NCBI RefSeq assembly: GCF_026213295.1
Contig: NC_079415.1
Location: 27,627,681-27,691,680, forward strand
DNA length: 64,000 nucleotides
Direction of reading: 5' to 3'
DNA from: Gadus chalcogrammus
Taxonomy: Eukaryota > Chordata > Actinopteri > Gadiformes > Gadidae
Below the pieces are notes generated by a model. That model ran no database searches. It was given only the letters and a program-made list of their open reading frames with translations, and was not told where the DNA came from. Below, piece by piece: positions 1 to 16,550 of the stretch; position 1 is the stretch's first letter; the number at the start of each line of letters is the position of its first letter. The position numbers and the translations under genes are program-made.

Positions 1-243
1 CCCCGCGGGGGAGGGGGTGCCCTGGGGGTCGGGGTAGGGGTAGTACACGCTGTCGTGGAACGGCTGCGGGGGTGGAGACGGTGGAGGTCAGGGGGTTAGT
101 GGTGGTGGTGTGATGGAGTAGCACGATAGTAGCACTGTGGTACAGACACGGCGTCACAATAAACTTTGGGGAAAGCAAAATTAAACCGGGAGAGGGTGAG
201 GGAGACAAGGAGAGAGACGGAGAGAGAGTGAGATAGATGGAGG

Positions 244-246
<3 letters not shown>
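1..246. other. Left-edge intergenic DNA
   Basis: G-rich, GGT/GGGT-rich start (1-120) followed by unremarkable sequence. I see no exon, RNA gene or transposon end. Confidence 0.4.
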
Positions 247-284
<38 letters not shown>

Positions 285-309
285 GAGAGAGAGGGGGAGA
301 GAGAGAGAT
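247..309. repeat. (AG)n microsatellite
   Basis: About 60 bp of AG dinucleotides with a few GGG interruptions. It is the first of many long dinucleotide arrays. Confidence 0.95.
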
Positions 310-570
310 AGAGACTGCTACTATCATACATATTAGTATGGCAGTAGTAGTGTGTTCCAGACATGGCATCCCAATTCACTTTGGAGGAAAATGTAGTAAA
401 ATGAAACAGTTTCAAAGGCTTATAGCAAATGTGTTATACACGTTATAACCAGTACAGATGAGTCCAACAATACAACAGTAAGCACCCAGAGCACACCACA
501 CAATGCACACATATATTTATAACGAGAGAAAGAGAGACAGATAGGGACAGACATACAGGAGGAGAGACTA

Positions 571-816
<246 letters not shown>

Positions 817-822
817 GCGTGT

Positions 823-2270
823 AGACTGCACTAGATTCCACCACTGTCCTCAGATGCATAACGCAAAACATCACACACACACACAACACCGCACACACCT
901 CCACCTTCCCGCATGCATACATAATCGATCTCCCATCTACCTAAATCTGTCGAGTCTCCCGGTGGTGTCGCATTCGTCTTACCATCTTCAGGTGATTCGC
1001 CGTGAAGGAACAACGTTGCGAGGGATACACAAACCAGTCGCTATGGTGGTTGGTCGCCCCGCCCCTTTCAGTCCGACGCGCAGCGCTTCCTCGACATCAT
1101 CACCATGGAGACAAGAAACCGCGTCGTCGTACTGGAGGTACGAGGAGGGAGGAGGTGGTGGAGCAGGACCCTGGGGAACAGACATGTTATCAAAACACCA
1201 GCCAGCTATCAGCACACAAATGAGTCCCCTACAGACGCAGAGGAGCGGCGTCGGAGCTCATCTTGAAGACCTGGCCGTCCAGGGAGGGGAGTCTCCTTTT
1301 CTGGGTTACCTTTCCGGGTTTCAAACCCTTGGACCAGGTGGTCTAGGGTCATTTTCAGACTGACACCGGTGTGAATGGGCTGCATGAAGCGGACCAGACC
1401 AATTACATCAGCACGCAGCGTTGCAGGCAGCCCAACGACGCTAATGCAAACATGTATCATTTAAACCCGGGTTAACAATGGACTGCTTTAGTTTAGTTTG
1501 ATTCCTATAGCGACGCAGACAATGGCTCATCACTAGCCATTTTGTTTGTATATAGTTAGTGAGCCCTCTGGGGTGTCGGATTTCTTAATCCCCCAGACAA
1601 AGTCAAGTTGAGGCAAGCGACGTGTTGATTTTTTTTTTCGTTTCTTCACTCAACTTCTGCAGCGGCACTCAGGCTCGGACTCGTTGGGGCAGAAGACGAG
1701 GCTGACTCATACCTCGTCCCGTTACTGAAATATGTGCACCCAGGGGCTAAGATTGGATCCGATAGCGTTATCATTTATAAAGATGCAATTTAAACACACA
1801 CCCCGTTTTCAACTCCGCGTATGCTCAGGGAAGATGACGTCACCTCACCGGATTTTTCTTTCCAGCTCGGCGAACTAACGGGTCCGAGGAACTTCATGAC
1901 CAACGAAAAACATCAAAGCAGATGCACACCCAGGGCGAACCCCTTTTGCAACTCGCACGTACGCCGAAATCCAATGAACAGGGACGTTAAACTTGAACCA
2001 CTTACCGTTAACGTAAAGTATTTAGGTTTTTAAGGTCCGGGTGTTTTCGCTCAGTTTTTCAGAGCCGGGACCCCGCTACGCAACGAGGTGATGACGTAGG
2101 AGGCTTCCACATTCCTACAGCCCCGAGAAGATGGGGGAGGGGAGTCACGGAGAGGGGAGATCGGAGGGAGAGGGGAAGAGAAGGGGAAGGGGTTTGGGGG
2201 AAAGTTGTTGAATGCAAATGCCAAATAGGACGATGGAATGCACAATGAAGCGACCGGGGAAATCCAGACA
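823..2270. other. Intergenic DNA, no gene recognised
   Basis: Mixed-composition sequence. A perfect CRE-type octamer TGACGTCA lies at 1834-1841, but there is no recognisable exon beside it. Open frames of 60-170 codons are unsupported by family resemblance, so I call no gene. Confidence 0.4.
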
Positions 2271-2278
2271 CTTGGCAC
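2271..2278. repeat. hAT target-site duplication, left copy
   Basis: The octamer CTTGGCAC is repeated exactly at 3773-3780 on the other side of the transposon. Confidence 0.9.
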
Positions 2279-3772
2279 CAGAGCCGGATTAAATAAATGG
2301 ACTACACTAGGCAGACTGTATTTTTTGGGCCCCCCTCCATCGATAACCTAACCTAACCCTAACACTTACCAAAGTTACTAATAAAAGTTAATTCACATTT
2401 TACATAGCGTAGTCTTTGGTTACAAGTTGGTTATTTGTACGCCAAAATAAGTCATGTGTTGTATATTAAACAGTCTATCAGACTATTTTTTGATTTTTAT
2501 TATTTATACGTTATTACACGGCTCTATTAAATGCTATTAAATTATCCTTATCTTATCCATTGCCAGTGTCATTGTTAAGGCAGTAGTCCCAGTAAATCAC
2601 CAATAGGTGTCACGGTGTCAGCATTGCTATGTAAACAGAGCAAAAAAGATAAATGTAGTAAGCTATTGCATTTTGCAGAAAATCTTAATTAAATGTGTTG
2701 ATTAAATTGAAAAGTTAAATAAGTAGTCAAATATACAAAGACTAATAAAATATGCAGTCAGAGAAATTGTGCTGTAGTGGTAAAGATGTTTATTTTCATG
2801 GACAAGCATCACCTATCTTCAATTTTCCAACACTCTCATTTAGCATGCTCCACTCAGGGATAATCTTCAGCCTTCCAGCACCACAGGCCTCCATTGCAGT
2901 AGAAACACATCTTGACAGCATCATCACGATCTTGTGGAGAAATAATAAAATGTATATATAAGCTGAAAGACAGCTGTTTGAGATTTGAATATACCGGTAC
3001 TTGGTTTGTTCCTCATATTTCATTTCATTATAGTAGAAAGTATAGCCCTATATTATGCATTTCATTTATATGCATTCACTTTACTTATTAAGATTTAGAT
3101 TTTTAAATGGAAAACTTACATTTACAGATGCTTTCTCCTGAGTTTTGATGAGGCAAAGTCCTCTATAATGTCTTCAAAATCCAGGGAGGTTGTAAATCTA
3201 TTCTCAATTGCCAACAGGGTAAAGGCATTCTGTTTTTTTTCTGTTACTGTTGCTCTCCGGTATGTTTTCACTCGTTTGATCGTAGAAAATGACGGCGCTG
3301 ATGTTGACGGCGCCACAGCGTCTTCCGCTGTCTTCACAGCTGTCGGACGGCTGCCCGACAGAAACTTCTGTAAAGCCCCCCGCTGTTTCTTCTTTTGTTC
3401 CTCTTCATTTTTTTCTTTTTATGTTTTGCCGCACCCGAAAGCATCTTGAATGTTAGCCTACACAAGAAACGACCTGCCTGCTAGCTTTATTGTTCCGCTT
3501 AGTCTTGACCCGCTGACCTCCTCTCGGACTTAACTGATTGGCGTTAATGTGACGTAACGTTAAGATAAACAACGTCACTATTTTTAGTTAATTAATATAT
3601 ATTGATATATTATCACTGAAATAAATAGTAGGCAGGACATTTGTATTGGCTATTTCATTTTTATTTATTTTTTATTTTATTTTTTTATTTTTTTTTACTT
3701 CTGTCTGGGCCGCCCCCCGCCGATCAGGCCCTAGGCACGTGCCTAGTTTGCCTTTGGGTTAATCCGGCTCTG
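2279..3772 (-). mobile_element. hAT-superfamily DNA transposon, internally decayed
   Basis: The element is 1,494 bp, begins CAGAGCCGGATTAA and ends with the exact inverse, TTAATCCGGCTCTG (14-bp perfect terminal inverted repeats). The similarity resumes further in (an ACTAGGCA-type block near both ends). It is flanked by a perfect 8-bp direct repeat, CTTGGCAC. An 8-bp duplication plus ends starting CAG are the hallmarks of hAT elements. Most of the inside is AT-rich non-coding DNA, but 3122-3337 on the - strand still encodes what looks like the C-terminal dimerisation segment of a hAT transposase. A full transposase is absent, so the copy is non-autonomous. The perfect duplication suggests a fairly young insertion. 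Confidence 0.9.
3122..3337 (-). pseudogene. hAT transposase C-terminal remnant
   Basis: An open frame of 71 codons inside the hAT element at 2279-3772. Its last ~50 residues (VKTYRRAT...LLAIENR...LDFEDIIEDFA) match the pattern of the hAT C-terminal dimerisation region: a 'KtylRst...rl..Lallsie' block followed by 'LDFe.vID.FA'. No N-terminal BED finger and no catalytic core remain, so it is a fragment. Assignment rests on recognising the motif pattern, not on an alignment. Confidence 0.65.
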
Positions 3773-3780
3773 CTTGGCAC
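3773..3780. repeat. hAT target-site duplication, right copy
   Basis: CTTGGCAC, identical to 2271-2278. Confidence 0.9.
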
Positions 3781-4249
3781 AGCAATGTTTTACAAACAAC
3801 GTTAAGTAAGTCACCGCTGGAGTCGGAGGGAGATGGCGCCCCCTTATGGCCTAAAGATGATTTTTTAAATATAATTGTTGTTTAAAACCGAACGAATATA
3901 TATATTTTATATAAATTAATGTTACATAAATCGCCTGCTAATTCAAATGCTTAGCGTTTAATTGATATATATATTTATTTAGATTCATAAATATACGTTA
4001 TATTTTCACCGTTATCCAATATTCATTGTGTATTGTGTGCTACTGCTAGTACTTTGTTACATCACTACTGAAATATCCTGACTATTGTTATAGAGTCAGT
4101 ACACCACTACAGCGATGTAATAAAGAATGTATCAATTGCATTTGAAATTAGCTGTAAAAGGCTGTAAATCCTAATTTTTACCAGAAGGGGGCAGCAACAT
4201 ACCTGGCTAGAGTAGACCTAGACTGCCCACCGCAGACACACGCACATAA
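3781..4249. other. AT-rich intergenic DNA
   Basis: AT-rich sequence with several short TATA runs (3898-4000). No gene seen. Confidence 0.4.
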
Positions 4250-4371
<122 letters not shown>

Positions 4372-4705
4372 GCACGTGACTCACAACATGCTGGGAAGAG
4401 CCGTGGTCCTCCCCAACTTGTTATATTGGCCTGGCTGCTACTGAGTGTCACCGAGGGACGCAGGAGGACCCTGCGGGCCGATTCGCTACATGCGCCCCTT
4501 GATTTATGGGCTCCTTGCTGTGGTGCTCTGCTGCGTGGAGGCTGGAGCAAAGGTACATATTTCATGTGTTAGATCTTAGCGTGTCCTCCCCGAATGGGAG
4601 CTCCCGCGAGACTCACTCACACCTCTCGGCGCTGTTAAGTCACTATAAATAATGGCCCTGCGTTAGCGTGGCACATTTAAATAAAGTAAAGAACACGACG
4701 CGCGC

Positions 4706-4708
4706 ACG

Positions 4709-4744
<36 letters not shown>
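4706..4744. repeat. (AC)n microsatellite
   Basis: About 38 bp of AC, with CGCGCACG variants just to the left. Confidence 0.95.
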
Positions 4745-4747
<3 letters not shown>

Positions 4748-5097
4748 CATAAATTCACATGAGCATAAACGCACAAAACACATAGACACACTCAGACAAA
4801 AGCAAAGATCAGACGCATAGCCTACAGACACAGTGTGAGATGTTCTCTATCGCATTGTTCAACTGCACATATTTGACTCTACAGTCATAATGCTTTTCAT
4901 CATCATCCTCATTATCCTCATACTCATCATCATAATCAGCAGCAGCCGCGACAACGTCATTATCATCGTAATGATCATCTTTAACAAGAGACAGGTTCGC
5001 AGAATAATGCATCTCTACAAATAGAATTCACTTTAGAAGTAATAGAGTCACTTCGAAACACTTTGAAGGCGGTGGAAATAGATATATTAATAAGGTA

Positions 5098-5240
<143 letters not shown>

Positions 5241-5648
5241 CAATGCATTATATCACAGAGCAACTTTTAAAACTGCACAACCGAAGAGCAGAGGCAGAAA
5301 AAGAAGAACTGCTGTCACCTCGCAACAAGGTTTGTTTGAGTGCTCTCTGTGAAAACGCCTGTCACCGTCGTTCGGCGGCGATGATTTTGTGTTTAGCGTT
5401 CTGTTGTTTCTGGTTTCCTTTCGCCAATCGGGGGGGGTGGGGGTAGGAATGCATTAACATGCCAACCGGCTGATTTGCATGACACGCCAAACAAAACAAA
5501 CATAAACCGAATCACGTCATCTTACTTAAGAGCTCCCCCCACCTCCCAACCCCCAAGCAGCGACCCGACAGAGCCCGTCCCCCGTCTCTTGCTTGTCTGT
5601 TTCAAGGATGGAAAGTTACTCAAAACAGGAGGGATCAAAAGGCATCTC

Positions 5649-5672
5649 GGTGTGTGTCTGTGTGTGTGTCTG

Positions 5673-5758
<86 letters not shown>
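5649..5758. repeat. (TG)n microsatellite
   Basis: About 110 bp of TG with two TC interruptions at its start. Confidence 0.97.
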
Positions 5759-5760
<2 letters not shown>

Positions 5761-6006
5761 ATGGGGAGCATCAATCACTGCTGTGTTTCACTGGCGAACT
5801 CTGTTCACTTCTCTTCTGACGAATAAGGAACACCGATAAAAATATAGTAGAGGTATTCCCTGAATATACCTGAATACGCCTTTACCTTGATGATCGTGTT
5901 GGACCGGGTTTGGGTGGTATTTGTATACAAAAACACAAACAAACACACATAAAAGCTTTCACATAAGCGTGCATACACGCAAACACACATACACAAGCAC
6001 ACACAT

Positions 6007-6305
6007 TGTGGCATCCCGCCCCTGAAACCTCGGCCCGGACGGGTCCGAGGGACAGTGGTGGACGGGGAATACCGCCATCACCCACTAGCCGGCGACAGGG
6101 AAGACCTTTTCCTTCCCCCCAATCAGCGGGATGGGGGACACCCGGCGAGTGGGAAGAGGAATACCTGGAACCGGCATAAGAGGGGCCACGGAGCAGGAGC
6201 AGGGACAGTTCGGGAATACGCCGTTAACGCGAGAACTAGAGGCTCACGGAGACCCTAGAGCGACACCGCATCCTAAAGAACCTGACTGAATAAACTACCG
6301 AGTCC
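6007..6305 (+). repeat. LTR-like direct repeat, 5' copy (truncated)
   Basis: This ~300-bp segment begins TGTGGCATCCCG and is near-identical to 7093-7392. Both copies run through the same AATAAA near their right end. In the downstream copy the repeat continues another ~45 bp to GCCGCACA, so this one is cut short on the right, where a pol fragment begins. I interpret the pair as the long terminal repeats of one Gypsy element. Confidence 0.8.
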
Positions 6306-6319
6306 GCCAGCCAGGGAGG

Positions 6320-7092
6320 CGGAAGCCGACTCAACTCTACCACATCAACATCCTGAAGCAGTGGAGGGGGGGGGGAGCAGGAGCCCACCGACCCCGCTCC
6401 CCTGGCGCTGGCGGCCCGGCGGGAGATCCCGGAGGTCCCGGCGGGGGAGGACCTCAGCCCGGCCCAGAGGCACGACCTCGATGAGGTTATCATGCAGCAC
6501 AGGGACGTGTTCTCCGACCTGCCAGGGAGGACCACGGTCACCCACCACGACATCCGGACGGCGCCGGGTGTAAGGGTAAGGGTCCCACCCTACAGGATCC
6601 CGGAGGCCCGGAAGGAGGCCATACAGACGGAGGTGCGCCGGATGCTGCAGCTCGGGGTGATCGAAGAGTCGCGCAGCGCCTGGTGCAGCCCGGTGGTCCT
6701 AGTGCCCAAACCAGACGGAACATATCGTTTTTGTAACGACTTCAGGAGGTTGAACGAGGCGTCGGAGTTCGACGCATACCCCATGCCCCGCGTTGACGAA
6801 CTAATCGAGCGCCTGGGGCCGGCGCGGTACCAAAGGGGTACAAAGTGGCAAAGGTACAAAGGGGTATTGGCAGGTACCGTTGTCCCGAGCGGCCCGAGAA
6901 AAGACAGCGATGGCCGGGGCCAAGGATACCAACGCCCGGGTGACGCGGTGGTTCCTGGCCCTCCAGAATTTCCGGTTCCGGGTGGACCACCAACCGGGCA
7001 GGGAGCACGCCAACGCCGACGCCCTGTCACGCCGGGATGCCTGCCTGGGGGGGTTCCCCGGAGACCAGAGGCTTGAGCAAGCGGTGGAGGAG
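6320..7092 (+). pseudogene. Ty3/Gypsy pol remnant: start of reverse transcriptase joined to end of RNase H
   Basis: From about 6330 the + strand reads a short pre-RT motif (LYHINILKQW), then from about 6408 the N-terminal part of a Ty3/Gypsy reverse transcriptase. Landmarks include HRDVFSDLPG, GVIEESRSAW, LVPKPDGTYRFCNDFRRLN and AYPMPRVDELIERLG. The frame ends at about 6830, before the catalytic YxDD region. After ~70 bp it resumes in another frame (about 6910-7070) with the end of the RNase H/connection region (VTRWFLALQNF, DHQPGREHANADALSR). The catalytic RT motif, the RNase H core and integrase are all missing. The element is therefore internally deleted, frame-disrupted and dead. Confidence 0.88.
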
Positions 7093-7438
7093 TGTGGCAT
7101 CCCGCCCCTGAAACCTCGGCCCGGACGGGTCCGAGGGACAGTGGTGGACGGGGTATACCGCCGCCACCCACTAGCCGGCGACAGGGAAGACCTTGTCCAT
7201 CCCCCCAATCAGCGGGATGGGGGACACCCGTTGGCTGGGAGGAGGAAGACCCGGAACCGGCATAAGAGGGGCCACGGAGCGGGAGCAGGGACAGTTCGGG
7301 AATACCCCGTTAACGCGAGAACTAGAGGCTCACGGAGACCCTAGAGCGACACCGCATCCTAAAGAACCTGACTGAATAAACGCCGAGTACGGCTTAACCC
7401 CTCACTGCTTCGTGTCTCGTGCTTTAACCTGCCGCACA
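7093..7438 (+). repeat. LTR-like direct repeat, 3' copy
   Basis: The segment is 346 bp, opens with TGTGGC and ends GCCGCACA, giving TG...CA ends with a short imperfect inverted repeat. It contains a poly(A) signal AATAAA at about 7375. Its first ~300 bp repeat 6007-6305. No clean 4-6 bp target duplication is visible outside the pair. Confidence 0.78.
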
Positions 7439-7480
7439 CGTGGTACAGAATACCACAACATGTACACACAAACATGCATG

Positions 7481-7853
<373 letters not shown>

Positions 7854-9840
7854 TCAAACACAGACACGCGCACACACTCCAAGACATAATAAGGAGGATC
7901 TTTTTCTCATCAATTTCCACAATCTATTTGCGACCGTAACCATCCGGTTGCAAAAGTGTGATGGAGACCTGCATCATAACTCGTTAGCTACCTGAGTCAT
8001 TTCTCTAGAGACTCACCCATAGGCATAATGGAGATGCTTGGCAACCGACGGCGAGAACGGTCGTACAGAGGTTATTTTGATGTGATGGTTGAGAGGATAA
8101 TTTCCACTCTTCACTCCAGCTTCTGTCAGGCTACAATATTTTCACTGAATCGATGCCAAGTCATTCGGGACAACAAACCAACCAAAGTGTTGAAATGTTT
8201 TCAACAGAGTTGCTTCGCATTGTATCGCCAAAATATGCTACACCAATTCAGGGCCCAGAACGCATTAGGAAACACTAATTGCCGTTCATCCCAGCTCTGA
8301 AACCCACATACGAAAACACTTTGAAAAAACGGCCAGGAGGATAACCATAATTCTGAGTATTTTGTCAGATTCAAGCTATGGATAATTTGTACTCAAAGTG
8401 CAACTAAATATTGGGTAATTTATGTGTGTGTCAGAACGGTGCACGGAGAACACTTAGGGTGACATTTAGAAATGTCCTCTCGAATTCACCTAGAAATGTT
8501 TCATTCAAGTTTTAAAGGCCAAAAGGCTGGTGGGTTTGCCAGATGCTTTAGCCAAAAAGGAATCGATAAGACATCAAGTTCAACAAGGCTTTGGCTAGTA
8601 AATTACTACAGAGGAGCCCAGCATGCAGAAGGTCGCACTGAGCTAAAGCTAAGCTAAAAGCAAGATAATCTCTTTCCAATCAGTCGGGTGGGAACAATGA
8701 TCTAAAACAGTGGAACGTTTGCCTTCCGATCGCTACATTCGCGGCTGACGGCTTTTCTGACATAAATCAGAAATCCACACACAAGGAACATCTTAACCTA
8801 AGGGTGATTTACATAACATAAATGGGTGCAGACCAATCTCTCTCGCAAGCACCCCTCACGGAAAGCCGCTGACCCCAATACAAATGTGGGCAGGGAATTA
8901 GGCCTACAGCCATTATTTATTTATTTTATTCTTCTTTTTTTTGCCAAGTCGCTCTCCCATTTGTGTCAGACATCTCTTGTTTGAGCCTTTCCCAGGTCTT
9001 TGAAAGGCTTTCTGTGACGAAAAACACGCAAATGGTCAAGAGCTAATTCTAACCCCTGTCCCTCCGCTTTGTCCTGTGGTACTTTAGAGGTGAAACCAGG
9101 ACACGATTAAGCTAGGTCTCTTTAGCGAGATGCTAAAGCCATTCCGATGGCTGTGCTTGGGCGTCTTGTGTATGCCAGAAGTTAAGACTCTTAGGCTGCC
9201 TTTAGCAGTGAAGTTTAGCATCTCGAAATGGTATTAATATATTCATACTCAGCACAGCTGTTGATGCTGAACGACAAAGAACAATAGCAAATCTAGCAAA
9301 AGCACCGAAATAAATAAAGAATTCATAGCGTTTAATGGGTGTTATCCAAAGCATCCTACGATAAATCCCTAAGTGCAAAGATGTCTCAGGATGGATGTTC
9401 CCGCAACATTAGAACGAGACTGTTCTATTGTCATCCCATCGCAGAAAGGGGTGTGTTAAATATTGGAATCTACATTGTTATCAAGTGCGTCGTGCAGACA
9501 AGAACAATCAAGCATCCGATCAATAATTGAGTAACTACGACAAAAACATTATCCTATTGAAGGATATACTTTTTATAACATTCGTGCTAGTGGAAGTGTA
9601 TAACAGGAATTCGGAGCAAAGGAATGCCAAGCCAATGAAGACAGTCGGGTTTAGGTGTATATTAAGACATTTTTGGTGTCAACAAAATTATTTGAAGAGG
9701 GAACCCAATGCATATAGAGCGGCCCCCTGTAAACGCCTTAGCACTCACCAATATGTTTCCAGGAAGCAGGAAATGTACACAGAAGATCTCTAGAAGAGTT
9801 TTCAAGCCTAGACTCTTCACAGAGACTTCTGTCTCACATC
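7854..9840. other. Intergenic DNA, nothing recognised
   Basis: Two kilobases of mixed sequence without long repeats, transposon ends or exons that I can identify. It is the largest repeat-poor stretch upstream of hs6st3, so conserved non-coding elements are possible but not visible from one sequence. Confidence 0.4.
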
Positions 9841-10376
9841 TCTCAATTGCTTTTAATAACTCTATCTCAACTCTCCTTATCTTCTCCTCCTCTGCCTTTC
9901 ACTCTCTTCTACCTTTCTTTCTTTCTCTCTCTCTTCCTTCCCCCTTTCTCCTCTCAGTGTCAGTTAGGACCTCTCTAAATTTCTTATTTTTTCTCCACAC
10001 TCTTTCACTCAACACCTCTCTCCCTCTCTTCATCTCTCCATTCCCTCCCCCTCTCCTTTCACTTGCGCCTCTCCATATTTTGTCCTCTGTCTCTAAACTC
10101 CCTTACCCTCACCCCCCCACACACACACACACACACACACACACTCTCTCTCTCCTTCCTCTCATACCCTGAGAGATGCATGATACAGGATGAGAAAGAG
10201 AGAGAAAGAGAGGACGAGAGACTATGTAAGAGATGGGGAGATAGGGAAACAGGATGAGAGAAAGAGAGAGAGAGGACAAAAGACCATGTAAGAGAAGGAG
10301 ATATAAGAAAACAGGAAGAGAGAGAGAGAAAGAGAGGACGATAGACTATGTAAGAGAGGTAGAGATAGGGAAACAG

Positions 10377-10455
<79 letters not shown>
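9841..10455. repeat. Pyrimidine-rich then purine-rich block with (AC)n and (AG)n
   Basis: The top strand is CT-rich from 9870 to 10110, has a short (AC)n at 10119-10144 and (CT)n to 10165. It is then purine-rich AGAG sequence from 10190, ending in a ~75-bp (AG)n at 10380-10455. Within 10190-10380 a ~60-bp unit containing 'gactatgtaagaga' recurs about three times. Confidence 0.85.
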
Positions 10456-10457
<2 letters not shown>

Positions 10458-10570
10458 CCACAGTAGAGGCTGAAGGAGCAGAATGGAATAACGATATGTG
10501 CGTCGGGCTGACGGGCGTGCTTGCGGATTATCCATCTATTGTCATCCAGGCCAGAGTGCATCCGATGCGG

Positions 10571-10605
10571 AGAGCATCGAGTCACATGCTGTGACTCGAT
10601 GCTCT
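10571..10605. repeat. Perfect 16-bp inverted repeat with 3-nt loop
   Basis: AGAGCATCGAGTCACA (10571-10586) is followed after TGC by its exact reverse complement (10590-10605). It is not a microsatellite and lies 1.2 kb upstream of the hs6st3 start codon. Function unknown. Confidence 0.9.
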
Positions 10606-11074
10606 TCTGCCGCGGAAAATCCTCTGATGGCTTCGCTGCGTATCAGGCAAGAAAAAAACACAAAAGCCTTTTATTAGCGAAGGCTTAAAGGCCATACATT
10701 ATTACGAGGCCTGTGCCGTTTAACCGATTAACGCTGACATGACATCATCATTTATATATTTATATTGAGACAATGATGACATTTTATGAAGTCGATTTCA
10801 TAGGGTGACTATTAAAATCATTAAAACTATAATATATATCTAGGGCCTTTATTTACGATTTGAGTAACACACTCGTTATTCACTTCACGCATGTACAGAT
10901 ACAGAAACAATGGATCGGTGATGTTGGTTCATGTAAACGTAAACAGTTGATCGGGCCCTGTCTGCTAATCACGTTCGGTTCTATGAATGAACCCGTTCCC
11001 AGACGTCGGTTTCCTCAAGACCTCTCCATGGTGCTGAATGAGACAAGCAGCCTCCTCCTGTGATGAGATGTCAT

Positions 11075-11831
<757 letters not shown>

Positions 11832-12388
11832 ATGGTGGAGGAGAAGTTCAACCGGCTGCTCTTCATCCCCATCGCGGCGCTGCTTTTCTTCATGATCTGC
11901 TACCAGTACGTGTGTCCCGCGGACAGCAACACATGCAGGTTCACTGGGGAGGAGGACAGGACACCCCGGCGGTTCTCCTCCTCCACCTCCACCTCCTCAT
12001 CCTCCGGATACTCTGACTCCCAGTACCCCGCGGAGGCCGACCCGGAGATCGACTCCAAGTTCAACTTCACCGCGCGGGACCTGGACCGCCGCGTGGACTT
12101 CGACATCAGTGGGGATGACGTCATCGTGTTCCTGCACATCCAGAAGACGGGCGGCACCACCTTCGGACGGCACCTAGTGAAGAACATCGATCTGGAGCAG
12201 CCGTGTGACTGCATGCCTGGGCAGCGGAAGTGCACGTGCCACCGGCCCGGGAAAACCGAGTCGTGGCTCTTTTCGCGCTTCTCCACGGGCTGGAGCTGCG
12301 GTCTCCACGCGGACTGGACGGAGCTCACCAACTGTGTGCCCAAAGTGATGAGCAAGCGCGACAAGAAAAACACACCGCGGAGAAAACG
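11832..12388 (+). CDS. hs6st3: Heparan-sulfate 6-O-sulfotransferase (HS6ST3-like), exon 1
   Basis: This Golgi type II membrane enzyme transfers sulfate from PAPS to the 6-O position of glucosamine in heparan sulfate. Exon 1 encodes residues 1-185 plus two bases of codon 186. It shows a short cytosolic N-terminus, a signal-anchor helix (about residues 9-27, LLFIPIAALLFFMICYQY) and a Ser-rich stem (about 49-58). The catalytic domain then starts with the 5'-phosphosulfate loop (HIQKTGGTTFGRHL, about 102-115) and a conserved Cys-rich segment through SRFSTGWSCGLHADWTEL. I chose the ATG at 11832 because it sits in an ideal context (GCCATGG) and directly precedes the anchor; an in-frame ATG 42 bases upstream is less likely. 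The donor after 12388 is GTGAGC. The full protein is 449 aa, against about 470 for human HS6ST3. Paralogue (a or b) not decided. Confidence 0.93.
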
Positions 12389-12406
12389 GTGAGCTGGTGA
12401 TTGGTG

Positions 12407-12697
<291 letters not shown>

Positions 12698-12771
12698 GCC
12701 TGCCTGATGTCTCTCCATCCCATGTATCTGTCCATCTGTCCATCTGTCCATTCATCCATAAGTCTTGGATC

Positions 12772-15161
<2,390 letters not shown>

Positions 15162-15324
15162 GACAAGCTTAGCTTAGTTTAATCCTTTTGGATGAACCGG
15201 GGCATGCACGTCTCTAAGCGAAAGAGTTTTTATTTCTTATGAAATCCAACTCATAGTTTTGTTTACTGTAATTGAGATTTGAAAATAATAACTTTAGATG
15301 CAGAGGAGTGAGAGAGACAGAGAT

Positions 15325-15328
15325 GGAT

Positions 15329-15419
<91 letters not shown>

Positions 15420-15474
15420 TAGAACCAGAGTAGAGAGAGAGAAACAGAGGAGAGAGAGAGATAGAAATCCAGAG

Positions 15475-15563
<89 letters not shown>

Positions 15564-15574
15564 AGAGAGAGAGT

Positions 15575-15640
<66 letters not shown>

Positions 15641-15735
15641 AGAGAGAGAGTGAGAAGAGAGAGAGAGAAGAGAGAGAGAGAGAGGAATAGAGAGTGAAGA
15701 TGGAGTGATGGAGGGAGAGAGAGAGGAGAGAAAAG
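15325..15735. repeat. Compound (AG)n microsatellite
   Basis: About 400 bp of AG in several tracts separated by short purine-rich spacers such as GTGATAGAACCAG and GTAAGAGAGAGAGTGAGAAG. The latter block is itself duplicated at about 15560 and 15637. Confidence 0.95.
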
Positions 15736-15744
15736 AGAGAGAGA

Positions 15745-16400
15745 GCGAGTGAGAGGGATAGAGATAAAGAGAGAGGATAGAGGAAGAATAGAGAGAAGAG
15801 AGAGACCGAGTCTGAGAACTAGACAAAAACTTGACAAATTGGCCCCACTACAAGATAAGTAAATGAAGTGCACCATGTTTCTACAAACAACAGCTAAACA
15901 GAGTGCAGACTAGTCATAGGAATCTGAAGCCAACATTCAAGTAGCTTTTGCGGCGCTTGAAACCAATGAAAGAGGACTACTGTGTGTTTTCCTCTTCCAG
16001 GATCTTTCCTGCTCTCGTTGTGTTTTTCTGCCATCTTCGCTTGTCGAAGGGTTTGTTGGAGGGTTTACAGGCAGCGTGCGCCTGTAAACAATCTCCTTTG
16101 AATGTGGGGTCCTGTGAAGCCCTCCGAGACTGCCTTAAAAGGGCGTTGGGAAATTAAACGTGCCTAGCCTAGCCTCAGCTAATAATAACACATTCAGGAG
16201 GCTACTGAGTATGTGTTTGGGGTTGTGTTTACCCACGTGCTATTGGCCCTCTATTAGCATATCAGCAATAAAAACAATGTAGGGCAAGATAGCATCTTAG
16301 CCCCAAATTGACATTAGCCATTCAGACAAGCCCTGTGTCGGCAGATTAGCATGGATGCTTTGCTTCTATTACTCTATATCTAATGAGGAGGACGATGTGA
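15745..16400. other. Intronic DNA, nothing recognised
   Basis: Purine-rich to about 15805, then ordinary sequence with no recognisable exon or transposon. Confidence 0.4.
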
Positions 16401-16403
16401 TTG

Positions 16404-16550
<147 letters not shown>

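Noticed and set aside
2340..2368. Interstitial telomere-like CCTAACCCTAAC words
   Set aside because: Only about two units, inside a hAT element; too short to mean anything.
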